Assembly (NCBI RefSeq): GCF_001546855.1
Contig: NZ_KQ958206.1
Coordinates: forward strand, 2,104-66,103
DNA length: 64,000 bases
Origin: Megasphaera sp. MJR8396C
Lineage (GTDB): Bacteria; Bacillota; Negativicutes; Veillonellales; Megasphaeraceae
Direction: 5' to 3'
The notes below the pieces were generated by a model. It saw only the letters and a list, made by a program, of their open reading frames with translations. It ran no database searches and was not told where the DNA came from. Position numbers and translations under genes: made by a program. Positions 52,139-60,640 of the stretch are shown here, one piece after another. Position 1 is the stretch's first letter; every line of letters starts with the position of its first letter.

Positions 52139-52168
52139 GCCGGGCCTTGTATATAGTCTGGGCCCGGC
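52139..52168. other. GC-rich hairpin between divergent genes
   Basis: Perfect 8-bp arms GCCGGGCC/GGCCCGGC around a 14-nt AT-rich loop, located between the flippase start (-) and the ABC-F start (+). It has no T-run. It could be an operator or a leader structure for the ABC-F gene; its role is unknown. Confidence 0.45.
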
Positions 52169-52243
52169 CGAAAGGGTTGCATCTTGGCAGTCTTTGTGCT
52201 AGTGTAAACGTAAAATCCAGATAGAGAAAGTGATGTCATTATA

Positions 52244-54112
52244 ATGAATATATTAACGGTAGAACAGGTAAAGAAATCATATGGTCTCCGCGTCCTCTTT
52301 GATGACGTGACCTTTGCCATCGACGGCGGGCAGAAACTGGGCCTCATCGGCCTCAATGGGGCGGGGAAGACGACGCTCCTCAAAATCATCGCCGGCCTGG
52401 CCGATATGGACAGCGGCACCCTGTGGTTCAACCCCAAGGCACGCATCCATTATCTGCCCCAGGAACCGCAGTTCGTATCGGGCCATTCGGTCCTTGAAAG
52501 TGTCCTCGACGGCAACCTGCCGGTCATGAAGCTCCTGCAGCAATATGAAGACGCTGTTCAAAAAGGCGATGACCGGGCCGTCGTCGCCCTCAGTGCTGAA
52601 ATGGATCGGGAGCAGGCCTGGGAACTTGAAGCCAAAGCCAAGATCATCCTCGGAAAATTGGGGATTTCCGACTTATCGAAGTCTGTCGACGACCTGTCCG
52701 GCGGCCAGCGCAAACGCCTGGGATTGGCCCGGGCGCTCATCATGCCCTGCGACCTCCTCATCATGGACGAACCGACGAACCATCTCGACGAACAGACGAT
52801 TCTCTGGCTGGAAGAGTATCTTCGCGACAGCAAATCGGCCATCCTGCTCAGCACCCATGACCGCTATTTCCTCGATACGGTCGTCGACTCGATGATTGAA
52901 CTCGATCGGGGCCGCGTCTACACCTATACTGGAAACTACAGCCAGTATCTCGAACTGCGCCAGGAACGGCTGGAACGGGATGAAGCCAGTGAAGCTAAAA
53001 GGCGCAATCTCATCCGCCGGGAAAAAGCCTGGATCCAGCGCGGCGCCCAGGCCCGGTCGACGAAGCAGAAGGCCCGAAAAGAACGGTACGAACAGCTCTG
53101 TGCCATTGAAAACGGCAAGCCTATCGGCGAAGTCGAGTTCCTCGATACGTCGGCCCGGCTGGGAAAAACCATCCTCGATATCGATGACGTGGCTTTTGGC
53201 TACGATCCGGCAAAGCCCTTGTTCCGACACGTAGACTATCACGTCGTGAAACACGACCGCATCGGTATCATCGGCGCCAACGGTGTCGGTAAGTCGACAC
53301 TGCTCAAAGTACTGGCCGGTCAACTGGTCCCGACGGAAGGCTCCCTTACCATTGGACAGACCGTCCGCTTCGGCTTCTTTACCCAGCAGCTGCCCGAATT
53401 TGATGAATCGATGCGGGTCATCGATTATATTCAGGAACGAGGCCACTTCGTGGTCAATCAATTCGGCCAACGCATTTCGGCGACGCGCCTTCTCGACCAA
53501 TTCCTGTTCACGGAAGAGATGCAGCATACCTTTATTGCCAAGTTAAGCGGCGGCGAACGGCGGCGCCTCTATTTACTGCGCCTGCTCATGGATCAGCCCA
53601 ACGTCCTCTTATTGGACGAACCGACGAACGACCTCGATATCCCAACCCTGACGGTTCTTGAAAATTATCTCGATACCTTCCAGGGCGTCGTCCTCGTCGT
53701 CTCTCACGACCGCTACTTCCTGGATCGGGTGGTTGATAAACTTTTCACATTACACGCGGGACAGTGGGAACGATTTTACGGCGATTATAGTGAATACTTG
53801 GAAGAAAAATACAGTCATCACCAAGAAAAGAAAAGTGAAAAAGCCTCGAAGCCTTCTATTACTAAAACGAATATAAAACCGGTACAGCTTAAGACCGGAC
53901 TGACGCAGCGCCAAGAAGAAGAGCTGAAGAAGATTACGGAAGAACTGCCTCGTTATGAAGCCATGCTCAAAGGAATCAACGCGGCCATCGCCGCAGCCGG
54001 CAGTAATTACGAACAGGTTGAAACGCTGCTGATCGATCAAAAGGAAACACAAGAGAAAGTAGATGCTTTGACGGAAAGATGGTGTGAATTAGAAGATTTA
54101 AAAGGGGAGTAA
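52244..54112 (+). CDS. ABC-F family ATPase (Uup-like)
   Basis: 622 residues, no membrane segments. Two ABC domains: Walker A GLNGAGKTTLLK and GANGVGKSTLLK, signatures LSGGQRKRLGLARAL and LSGGERRRLYLLRLL, Walker B LIMDEPTNHLD and LLLDEPTNDLD, joined by a charged linker (about residues 240-300), and a Lys/Glu-rich C-terminal coiled coil (about 540-620) as in Uup. ABC-F proteins act on the ribosomal E/P site or, for Uup, in DNA/ribosome maintenance; not a transporter. Confidence 0.93.
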   Translation: MNILTVEQVKKSYGLRVLFDDVTFAIDGGQKLGLIGLNGAGKTTLLKIIAGLADMDSGTLWFNPKARIHYLPQEPQFVSGHSVLESVLDGNLPVMKLLQQYEDAVQKGDDRAVVALSAEMDREQAWELEAKAKIILGKLGISDLSKSVDDLSGGQRKRLGLARALIMPCDLLIMDEPTNHLDEQTILWLEEYLRDSKSAILLSTHDRYFLDTVVDSMIELDRGRVYTYTGNYSQYLELRQERLERDEASEAKRRNLIRREKAWIQRGAQARSTKQKARKERYEQLCAIENGKPIGEVEFLDTSARLGKTILDIDDVAFGYDPAKPLFRHVDYHVVKHDRIGIIGANGVGKSTLLKVLAGQLVPTEGSLTIGQTVRFGFFTQQLPEFDESMRVIDYIQERGHFVVNQFGQRISATRLLDQFLFTEEMQHTFIAKLSGGERRRLYLLRLLMDQPNVLLLDEPTNDLDIPTLTVLENYLDTFQGVVLVVSHDRYFLDRVVDKLFTLHAGQWERFYGDYSEYLEEKYSHHQEKKSEKASKPSITKTNIKPVQLKTGLTQRQEEELKKITEELPRYEAMLKGINAAIAAAGSNYEQVETLLIDQKETQEKVDALTERWCELEDLKGE

Positions 54113-54312
54113 CCGTAATTTTTTAAACATGATAAAAAAGCATAGAAAATATGGCAAAAAAGGTGGTCGAATTCTCTAAAAGCAATGGAAATTTATGCTG
54201 GTTTGTATTATCCTATAAGTAACAAAGTTTGTGATAAAATGTTACATAGTTCTTGGCGCTGCCAACACCATATCCAGCATTTTAAATTTCAGACCGAAAA
54301 GGAGTATTCGCC

Positions 54313-55767
54313 ATGCCTGAATTCCATTCCCGCTTTGAAAACATCGACCGCCGCGTCCCCATTGATGAACATAACTGCGCCGTTCAGTTCGACGTGACCA
54401 AGTGTAAGAACTGTACCTTATGCCGCAGAGCCTGTGCCGACACGCAGACCGTACTCGACTATTATTCCCTGTCCAGTACGGGCGATTTGCCGATTTGCGT
54501 TCATTGCGGCCAGTGTGCCACTGCCTGCCCCTTTGATGCCATTAACGAAGTCAATGACGTCGGCCGCGTCAAGGAAGCCTTGAAAGACCCTGACAAGATC
54601 GTTATTTTCCAGACGGCTCCGGCCGTCCGCGTCGGTCTCGGTGAAGCCTTTGGCATGGAACCGGGCAGCTTCGTCGAAGGACAGATGGTATCGGCCCTTC
54701 GTGCCCTCGGTGCCGATTACGTCTTTGATACCGACTTCGGTGCCGATATGACCATCATGGAAGAAGCTATGGAACTCCTGCACCGCCTGCAGTCTGAAGA
54801 AATTCCTATCCCGCAGTTCACCAGCTGCTGCCCGGCCTGGGTCGAATTTGCAGAAACCTTCTATCCCGACCTCATTCCCCATCTGTCGTCGACCAAGAGC
54901 CCAATCAGCATCTTGAGCCCGATCATCAAAACCTATTTTGCCCAGCAGAAAAACATCGATCCCAAGAAGATCGTCAACGTCTGCGTTACGCCGTGTACGG
55001 CGAAAAAATCGGAAATCCGCCGTCCTCAGCTGAGTGCTGCCGGCCTCTTCTGGGACGAACCGGAAATCCGCGATACCGATATCTGTATCACGACGCGGGA
55101 ACTGGCCAAGTGGATTCAGGAAGAAAACATCGACTTCGACAGCTTGGAAAACAGCCAATTCGACAAGACCTTTGGCTCTTCCTCCGGCGGCGGCCGTATT
55201 TTCGGCAACTCCGGCGGCGTTATGGAAGCGGCCATTCGTACGGCCTACCACATGTTCACCGGCCGTCCGGCACCGAAGGACTTCATCCCCTTTGAACCGG
55301 TACGCGGCCTGCAGGGCGTCAAGAAGGCGACGGTCATCTTCGGCCATTTCGTCATCCACGTCGCAGCCATCAGCGGTCTTGCCAATGCCCGGGCTTTCAT
55401 CGACGACCTCATCAAGGAAGACGCTTTCGAAGACTATTCCTTCATCGAAATCATGGCCTGCCCCGGCGGCTGTATCGGCGGCGGCGGCCAGCCGAAAGTC
55501 AAGATGCCTCAGATTAAAAAAGTACAAGAAGCCCGGACGGCTTCCTTGTATCAGAGCGACGCCGATACGGACGTCAAAGCCAGCTGGCAGAATCCGGAAA
55601 TCGCCGAACTTTACGAAGTATTCCTCGATGAACCGCTGTCGGAAATGGCAGAATTTACCTTGCATACGTATTTCTCCGATAAGAGTGATCAGTTGGGCCG
55701 CATGAAGAACCTCACGCCCCAAACGAATCCCATGTCGCCGAAATACAAACCGCCGACAGCTGAATAA
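54313..55767 (+). CDS. hydA: [FeFe]-hydrogenase
   Basis: 484 residues, the length reported for the M. elsdenii enzyme. Two N-terminal [4Fe-4S] ferredoxin clusters (C31-C41 in CKNCTLCRRAC; C62-C72 in CVHCGQCATAC) and no [2Fe-2S] or His-ligated cluster. H-cluster motifs: TSCCPAW (C172, C173), TPCTAKKSE (C228) and MACPGGCIGGGGQP (C383, C387). The second motif has Thr226 where most hydrogenases have Met (MPC). The enzyme takes electrons from ferredoxin/flavodoxin and evolves H2 in fermentation. Own terminator; no maturases nearby. Confidence 0.97.
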   Translation: MPEFHSRFENIDRRVPIDEHNCAVQFDVTKCKNCTLCRRACADTQTVLDYYSLSSTGDLPICVHCGQCATACPFDAINEVNDVGRVKEALKDPDKIVIFQTAPAVRVGLGEAFGMEPGSFVEGQMVSALRALGADYVFDTDFGADMTIMEEAMELLHRLQSEEIPIPQFTSCCPAWVEFAETFYPDLIPHLSSTKSPISILSPIIKTYFAQQKNIDPKKIVNVCVTPCTAKKSEIRRPQLSAAGLFWDEPEIRDTDICITTRELAKWIQEENIDFDSLENSQFDKTFGSSSGGGRIFGNSGGVMEAAIRTAYHMFTGRPAPKDFIPFEPVRGLQGVKKATVIFGHFVIHVAAISGLANARAFIDDLIKEDAFEDYSFIEIMACPGGCIGGGGQPKVKMPQIKKVQEARTASLYQSDADTDVKASWQNPEIAELYEVFLDEPLSEMAEFTLHTYFSDKSDQLGRMKNLTPQTNPMSPKYKPPTAE

Positions 55768-55780
55768 GGAGATTTATCAC

Positions 55781-55815
55781 AAAGGTCCTGCATCTTTTTG
55801 CAGGACCTTTTTTGC
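55781..55815 (+). terminator. Terminator of hydA
   Basis: AAAGGTCCTGCA/TGCAGGACCTTT stem, six T's. Confidence 0.93.
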
Positions 55816-55893
55816 ATGGCTTTTTTGGCCAAGGGCGGCACTGTGTGGGTTTATGACTATTTTAGATAGAAAAGGTATACAATAAATTAGATA

Positions 55894-55923
55894 TTGACAA
55901 CCAATATCATGAAAAGCTATAAT
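55894..55923 (+). promoter_or_regulatory. Promoter of the SLH porin gene
   Basis: Perfect TTGACA, 18-bp spacer, perfect TATAAT. Confidence 0.88.
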
Positions 55924-55938
55924 GAGTATGTACTCATT
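55921..55938. promoter_or_regulatory. Palindromic operator candidate on the porin start site
   Basis: AATGAGTA-TG-TACTCATT: perfect 8-bp arms overlapping the end of the -10 box and the predicted start site, a placement typical of repressor operators. The regulator is unknown. Confidence 0.6.
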
Positions 55939-56083
55939 GTAACAAGCCGTGAAATGATAGGAAAAGGCAGACATATCTTTGTTTTAGGTGAGAGGAAATT
56001 AGGAACACTCGATTGCAGCGAACGAAGACGTTCTGTGTGACCTGTCATTTTTGGCTTGAAAACCAAGAAAGAAGGTATACATA

Positions 56084-57427
56084 ATGAAAAAGAAGATCAC
56101 AACAACCTTAGCCGTTCTGATGGCTGTCGGTGCTGCCAGCGCCTTTGCAGCCAATCCCTTCGTCGACGTACCGTCTGACAGCTGGGCTTACAAATCCGTC
56201 GTAGAATTGGCTGATGCCGGCATCATTCAGGGTGTCGACGGCGAACACTTCCAGGGTCAGCGCAATATTACCCGTTATGAAGCCGCTGAAATGGTCGCCA
56301 AAGCCATGGCTCACATGGACAAAGCGTCTGTCGAACAGCGTGCCCTCATCAACAAATTGGCTGACGAATTTGCCGATGAACTCAATAATCTCGGCGTTCG
56401 CGTCAGCGCTCTCGAAAACCGTGTCGGCAACGTTAAACTGACCGGTGATGCTCGTGTCCGCTTCCAGCACCAGAGCAGCGGTGCTGTTAACGGCAACGAC
56501 GGCAAAGGCTACCGCAACGATGCTTCTTGGGATTACCGCGTTCGTATCCGTGCCAATGCGCAGGTCAACGATCGTACGACCGTAACCTACGGGATCAGCA
56601 CGGACGACATCAACTTCGCTGATAATGGCTCGGCCAGCGACAACAGCAACATCTTCACGGACAATGCCAAAGTCGACTACAACTTCGGCGGCAATACGTG
56701 GAACCTCAGCGTCGGCCGTACCGATACATACATCCTCGGCGGCGACAATGCCTATGGCTTCCAGTACGGCGACGTCTTCGACCGCGCTGAATTGAAATAT
56801 ACCAGTGACCACTTCGGCCTGACCGGCGGCTATGGTAAATTCAAAGCCGGCGACATTGCAGGCTCTGACGAAGACGGCTTTGACGGCGTCAAGACGGCTT
56901 ACGGCGTCGCAGAATTCTACTTCGGCGGCGGCAGCTCGGAAGGCTCGGCTATCGGGGCTTATTACAATGACTTCTCCGTCAGCGGCGGCACCAACACGGG
57001 TGACTACTTCGCAGCCAATGACCTCTGGGGCGCATATGCCAGCCTGAACTTCGGCAACTGGAACGCCTTGGCTAACTACGAAAAGATCAACAGCAACAGC
57101 GCTCACCTCGAAGATGGTTACACCAAAGATCCGGCCGTATGGATCGGTAAATTGACCTACGGCTCGGCCGACAGCGATACGAAAGGTACCTGGGATGCCT
57201 GGGTTGAATACATCAACTCCGACAAGGGTGCCCTCCTCGGCGGTGCAACCAACTCCTGGCGCGATGACAGCGTCCTCGACAACGTCAAGTCCTGGGGCGT
57301 TGGCATCGACTACACCTTAGCGAAAAACGTCGTCCTCACGGCCGCTCAGACCTTTGGCACCAAAGCGAAACACGGCACGGACGATCCCGATGAATTTACG
57401 GATGTAGAAATCAACTTCTTGTTCTAA
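56084..57427 (+). CDS. SLH-domain outer-membrane porin (OmpM-like)
   Basis: 447 residues. Signal peptide (KKKITTTLAVLMAVGAASAFA, cleavage near residue 22, given here in outline), one SLH domain at about 25-75 (NPFVDVPSDSWAYKSV, NITRYEAAEMVAKAM), a coiled-coil spacer (LINKLADEFADELNNL, about 85-115), then a beta-barrel of alternating aromatic/polar strands ending in the outer-membrane-type terminal residue Phe (EINFLF). In Negativicutes such proteins are the most abundant outer-membrane porins and hold the outer membrane to the peptidoglycan. Strong promoter, long leader and own terminator fit high expression. Confidence 0.95.
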   Translation: MKKKITTTLAVLMAVGAASAFAANPFVDVPSDSWAYKSVVELADAGIIQGVDGEHFQGQRNITRYEAAEMVAKAMAHMDKASVEQRALINKLADEFADELNNLGVRVSALENRVGNVKLTGDARVRFQHQSSGAVNGNDGKGYRNDASWDYRVRIRANAQVNDRTTVTYGISTDDINFADNGSASDNSNIFTDNAKVDYNFGGNTWNLSVGRTDTYILGGDNAYGFQYGDVFDRAELKYTSDHFGLTGGYGKFKAGDIAGSDEDGFDGVKTAYGVAEFYFGGGSSEGSAIGAYYNDFSVSGGTNTGDYFAANDLWGAYASLNFGNWNALANYEKINSNSAHLEDGYTKDPAVWIGKLTYGSADSDTKGTWDAWVEYINSDKGALLGGATNSWRDDSVLDNVKSWGVGIDYTLAKNVVLTAAQTFGTKAKHGTDDPDEFTDVEINFLF

Positions 57428-57456
57428 TATTCATCCTCCCCTGCATAGATAAAACA

Positions 57457-57495
57457 CGAAAGAGGACTGTCAATTTTGGCAGTCCTCTTTCGCAT
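57457..57495 (+). terminator. Terminator of the porin gene
   Basis: CGAAAGAGGACTG/CAGTCCTCTTTCG stem (57457-57492). Confidence 0.88.
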
Positions 57496-57541
57496 AAGGG
57501 GAAGCTGCACGACTACGGCCAGGGAGCGGGGGAATCCGGCA

Positions 57542-57575
57542 AAATAAGGGTATCCTTGTCACGAAATAAGGGTAT
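57542..57575 (+). repeat. Two direct repeats AAATAAGGGTAT 22 bp apart
   Basis: Identical dodecamers at 57542-57553 and 57564-57575. The 22-bp period equals two helical turns, so a tandem-binding regulator could contact both from one face. They lie about 70-100 bp upstream of the amidase promoter. Confidence 0.6.
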
Positions 57576-57640
57576 ATTTGAGATTTATCTTAAAATAGCG
57601 TTAAAAGGGAGTGGGTATGTGACTTATTTTCACTCCAATA

Positions 57641-57669
57641 TGGACTTTTTTGGCTATTCGTGGGATAAT
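57641..57669 (+). promoter_or_regulatory. Promoter of the amidase gene
   Basis: TGGACT, 17-bp spacer, GATAAT; a non-ideal promoter that may depend on an activator. Confidence 0.6.
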
Positions 57670-57709
57670 AAATAAGTTAACAGTTTAGGATCGTAAAGGA
57701 GAAGATAGC

Positions 57710-58915
57710 GTGCTTAAAAAAATATGGATGCTTCCGCTTATCATGCTCATCTGTCTGATCCCGATGGTATCAGCTCATGCAGCTTCGAAAACGGAAATTA
57801 CCAATGTGCGGACGGCAACGCGAAACGATGCCAATACGCCTTTTGTCCGGACCGTTCTCGATGTCAGCGGCAAGGTAAATCCCAAACTTTACATCGATAA
57901 CTCTGGCGAGTATGTGTTTGTGACCCTGCCCAATACCAGTATCGGTAAAAAAGTAGATAAAACGTATAAACCGAACAGCAATGTCGTGTCCCGCGTGACG
58001 TTGTCGTCGCGGTCAGCCGGTACGGATGTTACCATCAAGGTTCCCCAGGCGGTGACCAAGAACGACGTCAAAGTCTTTACGCTTCCGGGAGCGACGGGGA
58101 CGAAAGGCTCGAGCCGCGTCGTCATCGACATTAACGATAAGTCCGGCAAGGTCAAACAGTGGAGCCAGTGGAGCACGGCTAATGGCAGTAAGACAGCGTC
58201 AAAACCGGCTTCAAAGCCAACTTCGACGTGGACTCCGCCGGCTAAAACGACGACTCCGGCGAAAACCACCTCGTCCAGTACAACGGCTACGACCGTTCCT
58301 GCCTACGCCAGCAGTCAGTCCTACAGCCTGACCAAGGGTCTTCAGGGCAAGACCATCGCCATCGACCCCGGTCATGGCGGCAGCGACTCCGGTGCTGTCG
58401 GTGCTTTTTCGAAAGAAAAAGACATTACCCTGGCTATCGCCAAGAAGGTAGCGTCCCTGTTGAATGCGGCCGGTGCCAACGTCGTCATGACCCGCACGAC
58501 CGACGTCGATGTCTATGCGCCCTATGACGGTGCCGTAGAAGAACTGCAGGCCCGCAGCAACATTGGCAACGCAGCCAAGGCTGACGTATTCATCAGCATT
58601 CACATCGATTCCTTCGATTCACCGTCTGCCGGCGGTGTCACGGCTTACTACAACAGTAAGACCCCTTATGATTACGGCTTGGCCAACTACATCCACCTGC
58701 AGAACATGAAGGCGACGAACTTCTCGGACCGCGGTGTCAAGACGGCTAACTTCTACGTCCTCCTGCATACCAATATGCCGGCGACGCTCCTTGAACTGGG
58801 CTTCATCTCGAACCCTGGTGAAGAACAGGCTCTCAATACGGAAGCGCAGCAGCAGAACTTTGCTGAAAGCATTGTAAAAGGCTTGGCGGACTACTTTAAT
58901 CACAACGGAAACTAA
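57710..58915 (+). CDS. AMIN-domain N-acetylmuramoyl-L-alanine amidase
   Basis: 401 residues from GTG 57710 (AAAGGAGAAG upstream). Signal peptide (about 1-24, cleavage after AHA), AMIN domain (about 27-145; EITNVRTATRNDANTPF onward) that directs such enzymes to the septum or envelope, a Thr/Pro/Lys-rich linker (about 150-205), and an Amidase_3 catalytic domain from about 210: AIDPGHGGSDSGAVG (Zn His), ISIHIDS (second His) and LLELGFISNP (catalytic Glu). It cleaves the amide between MurNAc and the stem peptide during division. Confidence 0.95.
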   Translation: MLKKIWMLPLIMLICLIPMVSAHAASKTEITNVRTATRNDANTPFVRTVLDVSGKVNPKLYIDNSGEYVFVTLPNTSIGKKVDKTYKPNSNVVSRVTLSSRSAGTDVTIKVPQAVTKNDVKVFTLPGATGTKGSSRVVIDINDKSGKVKQWSQWSTANGSKTASKPASKPTSTWTPPAKTTTPAKTTSSSTTATTVPAYASSQSYSLTKGLQGKTIAIDPGHGGSDSGAVGAFSKEKDITLAIAKKVASLLNAAGANVVMTRTTDVDVYAPYDGAVEELQARSNIGNAAKADVFISIHIDSFDSPSAGGVTAYYNSKTPYDYGLANYIHLQNMKATNFSDRGVKTANFYVLLHTNMPATLLELGFISNPGEEQALNTEAQQQNFAESIVKGLADYFNHNGN

Positions 58916-58930
58916 GTTCGTTTCCCCTTC

Positions 58931-58973
58931 GAATATCCCCGTTATCGGCGTTGCCGTGATGGGGATATTTTAT
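58931..58973 (+). terminator. Terminator of the amidase gene
   Basis: AATATCCCC/GGGGATATT stem followed by a short T-run. Confidence 0.82.
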
Positions 58974-59019
58974 GTCCGGAAATCGGCATCGTTTTGGGCG
59001 TTTTCAGGGGCTTTATATA

Positions 59020-59048
59020 TTGACAGGCCCGATGATTCATGATATAGT
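59020..59048 (+). promoter_or_regulatory. Promoter of the rplU-prp-rpmA operon
   Basis: Perfect TTGACA, 17-bp spacer, TATAGT. Confidence 0.88.
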
Positions 59049-59054
59049 AGATGA

Positions 59055-59150
59055 GTCGTAGCATAAGTGGCTATGGATAAGCCGCGTGGAGAGGCCTGTA
59101 AGTGTCCTTTTCGGAACGCCGTATCCAGCGAGTATATTGATGAGGAGGTG
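59055..59150 (+). promoter_or_regulatory. Structured leader of rplU, candidate L21 leader
   Basis: About 100 nt between promoter and rplU. GGATA near 59074-59078 can pair with TATCC at 59122-59126 and encloses GGAGAGGCC and TCCTTTTCGGA hairpin segments. Firmicute rplU genes commonly have an autoregulatory L21 leader here; this one is assigned by position and foldability, not by motif match. Confidence 0.5.
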
Positions 59151-59156
59151 TCACTC

Positions 59157-59468
59157 ATGTACGCTATTATCAAAACAGGCGGAAAACAGTATCGTGTCCA
59201 GGAAGGCGACAATATCTTTGTTGAAAAGTTGGACGCTGATGTTGATTCCAATGTCGTATTCGACCAGGTATTGGCAGTCGTCAACGACGGTGATGTTAAA
59301 GTAGGTGCTCCCGTTGTCGAAGGCGCTAAAGTAACGGCAAAAGTATTGGCTCAGGGTAAAGAAAAGAAAATCCTTGTTTTCAAATACAAAGCAAAATCTA
59401 ACTACCGTCGTCGTCAGGGCCATCGTCAGCCGTTCACGAAAGTTTCTATCGAAAAAATCGAAGGCTAA
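59157..59468 (+). CDS. rplU: Ribosomal protein L21
   Basis: 103 residues, standard length, from ATG 59157 (GAGGAGGTG upstream; longer frames lie in the leader). Starts [18 protein letters not shown] and ends in the conserved [19 protein letters not shown] segment. The stop shares one base with the prp start (TAATG). Confidence 0.98.
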   Translation: MYAIIKTGGKQYRVQEGDNIFVEKLDADVDSNVVFDQVLAVVNDGDVKVGAPVVEGAKVTAKVLAQGKEKKILVFKYKAKSNYRRRQGHRQPFTKVSIEKIEG

Positions 59469-59776
59469 TGATTACCATAACGATGCATCGTGATAAGGAA
59501 CATCGCTATACGGGTTTCACGATAAGCGGCCATGCCGATTATGCTGAAGCCGGGAGCGATATCGTCTGTGCCGCCGTATCGGCACTGTCACAGACAGCTT
59601 TGTTGGGTCTCATGGAGTATGCTTCGAAGGACGTACCCTATGAAGTAAACGAAGGATTCTTATCGGTAACGGTTCCTAAGCCCTCTGATGCGTCAGAGAT
59701 CATCTTAGGTACCATGGCAAGAGGATTGCAGGAAATGGTGCGACAGTATGGAGAATACGTCGTACTCGACTTATAG
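59468..59776 (+). CDS. prp: Ribosomal-processing cysteine protease Prp
   Basis: 102 residues. Family signature with catalytic His22 and Cys34: [20 protein letters not shown]. Prp removes the N-terminal extension of L27, and this window contains its substrate as the next gene. Position between rplU and rpmA is the Firmicute norm. Confidence 0.96.
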   Translation: MITITMHRDKEHRYTGFTISGHADYAEAGSDIVCAAVSALSQTALLGLMEYASKDVPYEVNEGFLSVTVPKPSDASEIILGTMARGLQEMVRQYGEYVVLDL

Positions 59777-59795
59777 ATGTCAGGAGGTGGACGGA

Positions 59796-60080
59796 ATGTT
59801 CAATTTCAACTTACAGCTTTTCGCTCATAAAAAAGGGACAGGCTCCACGCGTAACGGTCGTGACAGCGAATCGAAACGCCTTGGCGTAAAATGCCATGAC
59901 GGCGTCATCGTTAAAGCCGGCAACATCATCGTTCGCCAGCGTGGTACGCACTTCCATCCGGGCACGAACGTAGGCATCGGCAAAGATGATACGTTATTTG
60001 CTACGGCTGCAGGCAAAGTTGCGTTCGAACGCGCTGGTAAATACAACCGCAAAGTCAGCGTATACCCTGTAGAAGCGTAA
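59796..60080 (+). CDS. rpmA: Ribosomal protein L27 with cleavable N-terminal prosequence
   Basis: 94 residues from ATG 59796 (AGGAGGTGG upstream). Begins with the prosequence MFNFNLQLF followed by [15 protein letters not shown], the same layout as the Firmicute L27 precursors that Prp cuts between Phe9 and Ala10. Mature L27 reaches the peptidyl-transferase centre, so removal of the extension is required. Confidence 0.98.
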   Translation: MFNFNLQLFAHKKGTGSTRNGRDSESKRLGVKCHDGVIVKAGNIIVRQRGTHFHPGTNVGIGKDDTLFATAAGKVAFERAGKYNRKVSVYPVEA

Positions 60081-60087
60081 ATACGTG

Positions 60088-60141
60088 AAGAAAAGAACTG
60101 CCGCAGTGAGGCTCAGGCCGAGTTGCGTCGGTTCTTTTTTT
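60088..60141 (+). terminator. Terminator of the rplU operon
   Basis: AAGAACTGCCGCA with TGCGTCGGTTCTT interrupted stem and seven T's. Confidence 0.85.
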
Positions 60142-60158
60142 GTTTGCAAAAAAGCCCT

Positions 60159-60186
60159 TTGACGCGGCCTTAAAATCCTGTATAAT
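60159..60186 (+). promoter_or_regulatory. Promoter of the hypothetical protein-deacetylase unit
   Basis: TTGACG, 16-bp spacer, perfect TATAAT. Confidence 0.82.
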
Positions 60187-60231
60187 AGAGATTGTATTTA
60201 CTTTGATTAAACTCAAGCGGAGGTGTACGCC

Positions 60232-60630
60232 ATGCGCGTTAGTGTCAATGGAGAAAACCGTGAGCTCCACGTCTATGACCGCGAGACGGGAATGGACTAT
60301 GCCAAGCCCATCGTCTGTTCTCAGGAACAACTGGAAACGGATATGTACGGCGAGTTCGTCCTGACGGAAGAAGAATACGCCCATTGGACGGAATTACTGG
60401 CTGTACAGCAGGAATCGGAAGACATGCTCTTTGCCTTAAAAGATGCCATCGTAAAAGAAGAATGGGACAATTATCTGTACGAAGAAACAAAATATATGAC
60501 GACGACTCTCGAGACGATTCAGATGGAAAATATCTGTGTCAAGGAATTGAAAGAAGCCTTGGAAACGGGAAATCAAGAATGGCTGACAGAAAACCATTTT
60601 TTCAAGACTGCAGAAAAAATGAAAAAATAA
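60232..60630 (+). CDS. Hypothetical protein, Glu-rich, cytosolic
   Basis: 132 residues from ATG 60232 (GCGGAGGTG 6 nt upstream). No signal peptide or membrane segment. N-terminal beta-like stretch (MRVSVNGENRELHVYD), then mostly helical, acidic sequence with ALKDAIVKEEWDNYLYEE and KELKEALETGNQEWL. I do not recognise a family. It is co-transcribed with the deacetylase 10 bp downstream. Confidence 0.8.
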   Translation: MRVSVNGENRELHVYDRETGMDYAKPIVCSQEQLETDMYGEFVLTEEEYAHWTELLAVQQESEDMLFALKDAIVKEEWDNYLYEETKYMTTTLETIQMENICVKELKEALETGNQEWLTENHFFKTAEKMKK

Positions 60631-60640
60631 AGGAAGTCTT

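Larger units (their letters stand above)
55816..56083 (+). other. Promoter region and long leader of the SLH porin gene
   Basis: The gap between hydA and the porin gene is 316 bp in all. It holds the hydA terminator, a strong promoter, an operator-like palindrome (separate entries) and about 155 nt of 5' leader (55930-56083). The leader contains ACACTCG...CGAACGAAGACG pairing potential and ends in AAGAAGGT before the ATG. Long leaders on major porin genes often support mRNA stability or control; no known riboswitch is recognised. Confidence 0.55.

Noticed and set aside
54185-54397. A 70-codon frame upstream of and overlapping hydA
   Set aside because: No ribosome site and an out-of-frame overlap into hydA; the region is probably leader and promoter.
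54418-55722. A 434-codon - strand frame opposite hydA
   Set aside because: Shadow of a high-GC third-position coding pattern; hydA has every expected cluster motif.
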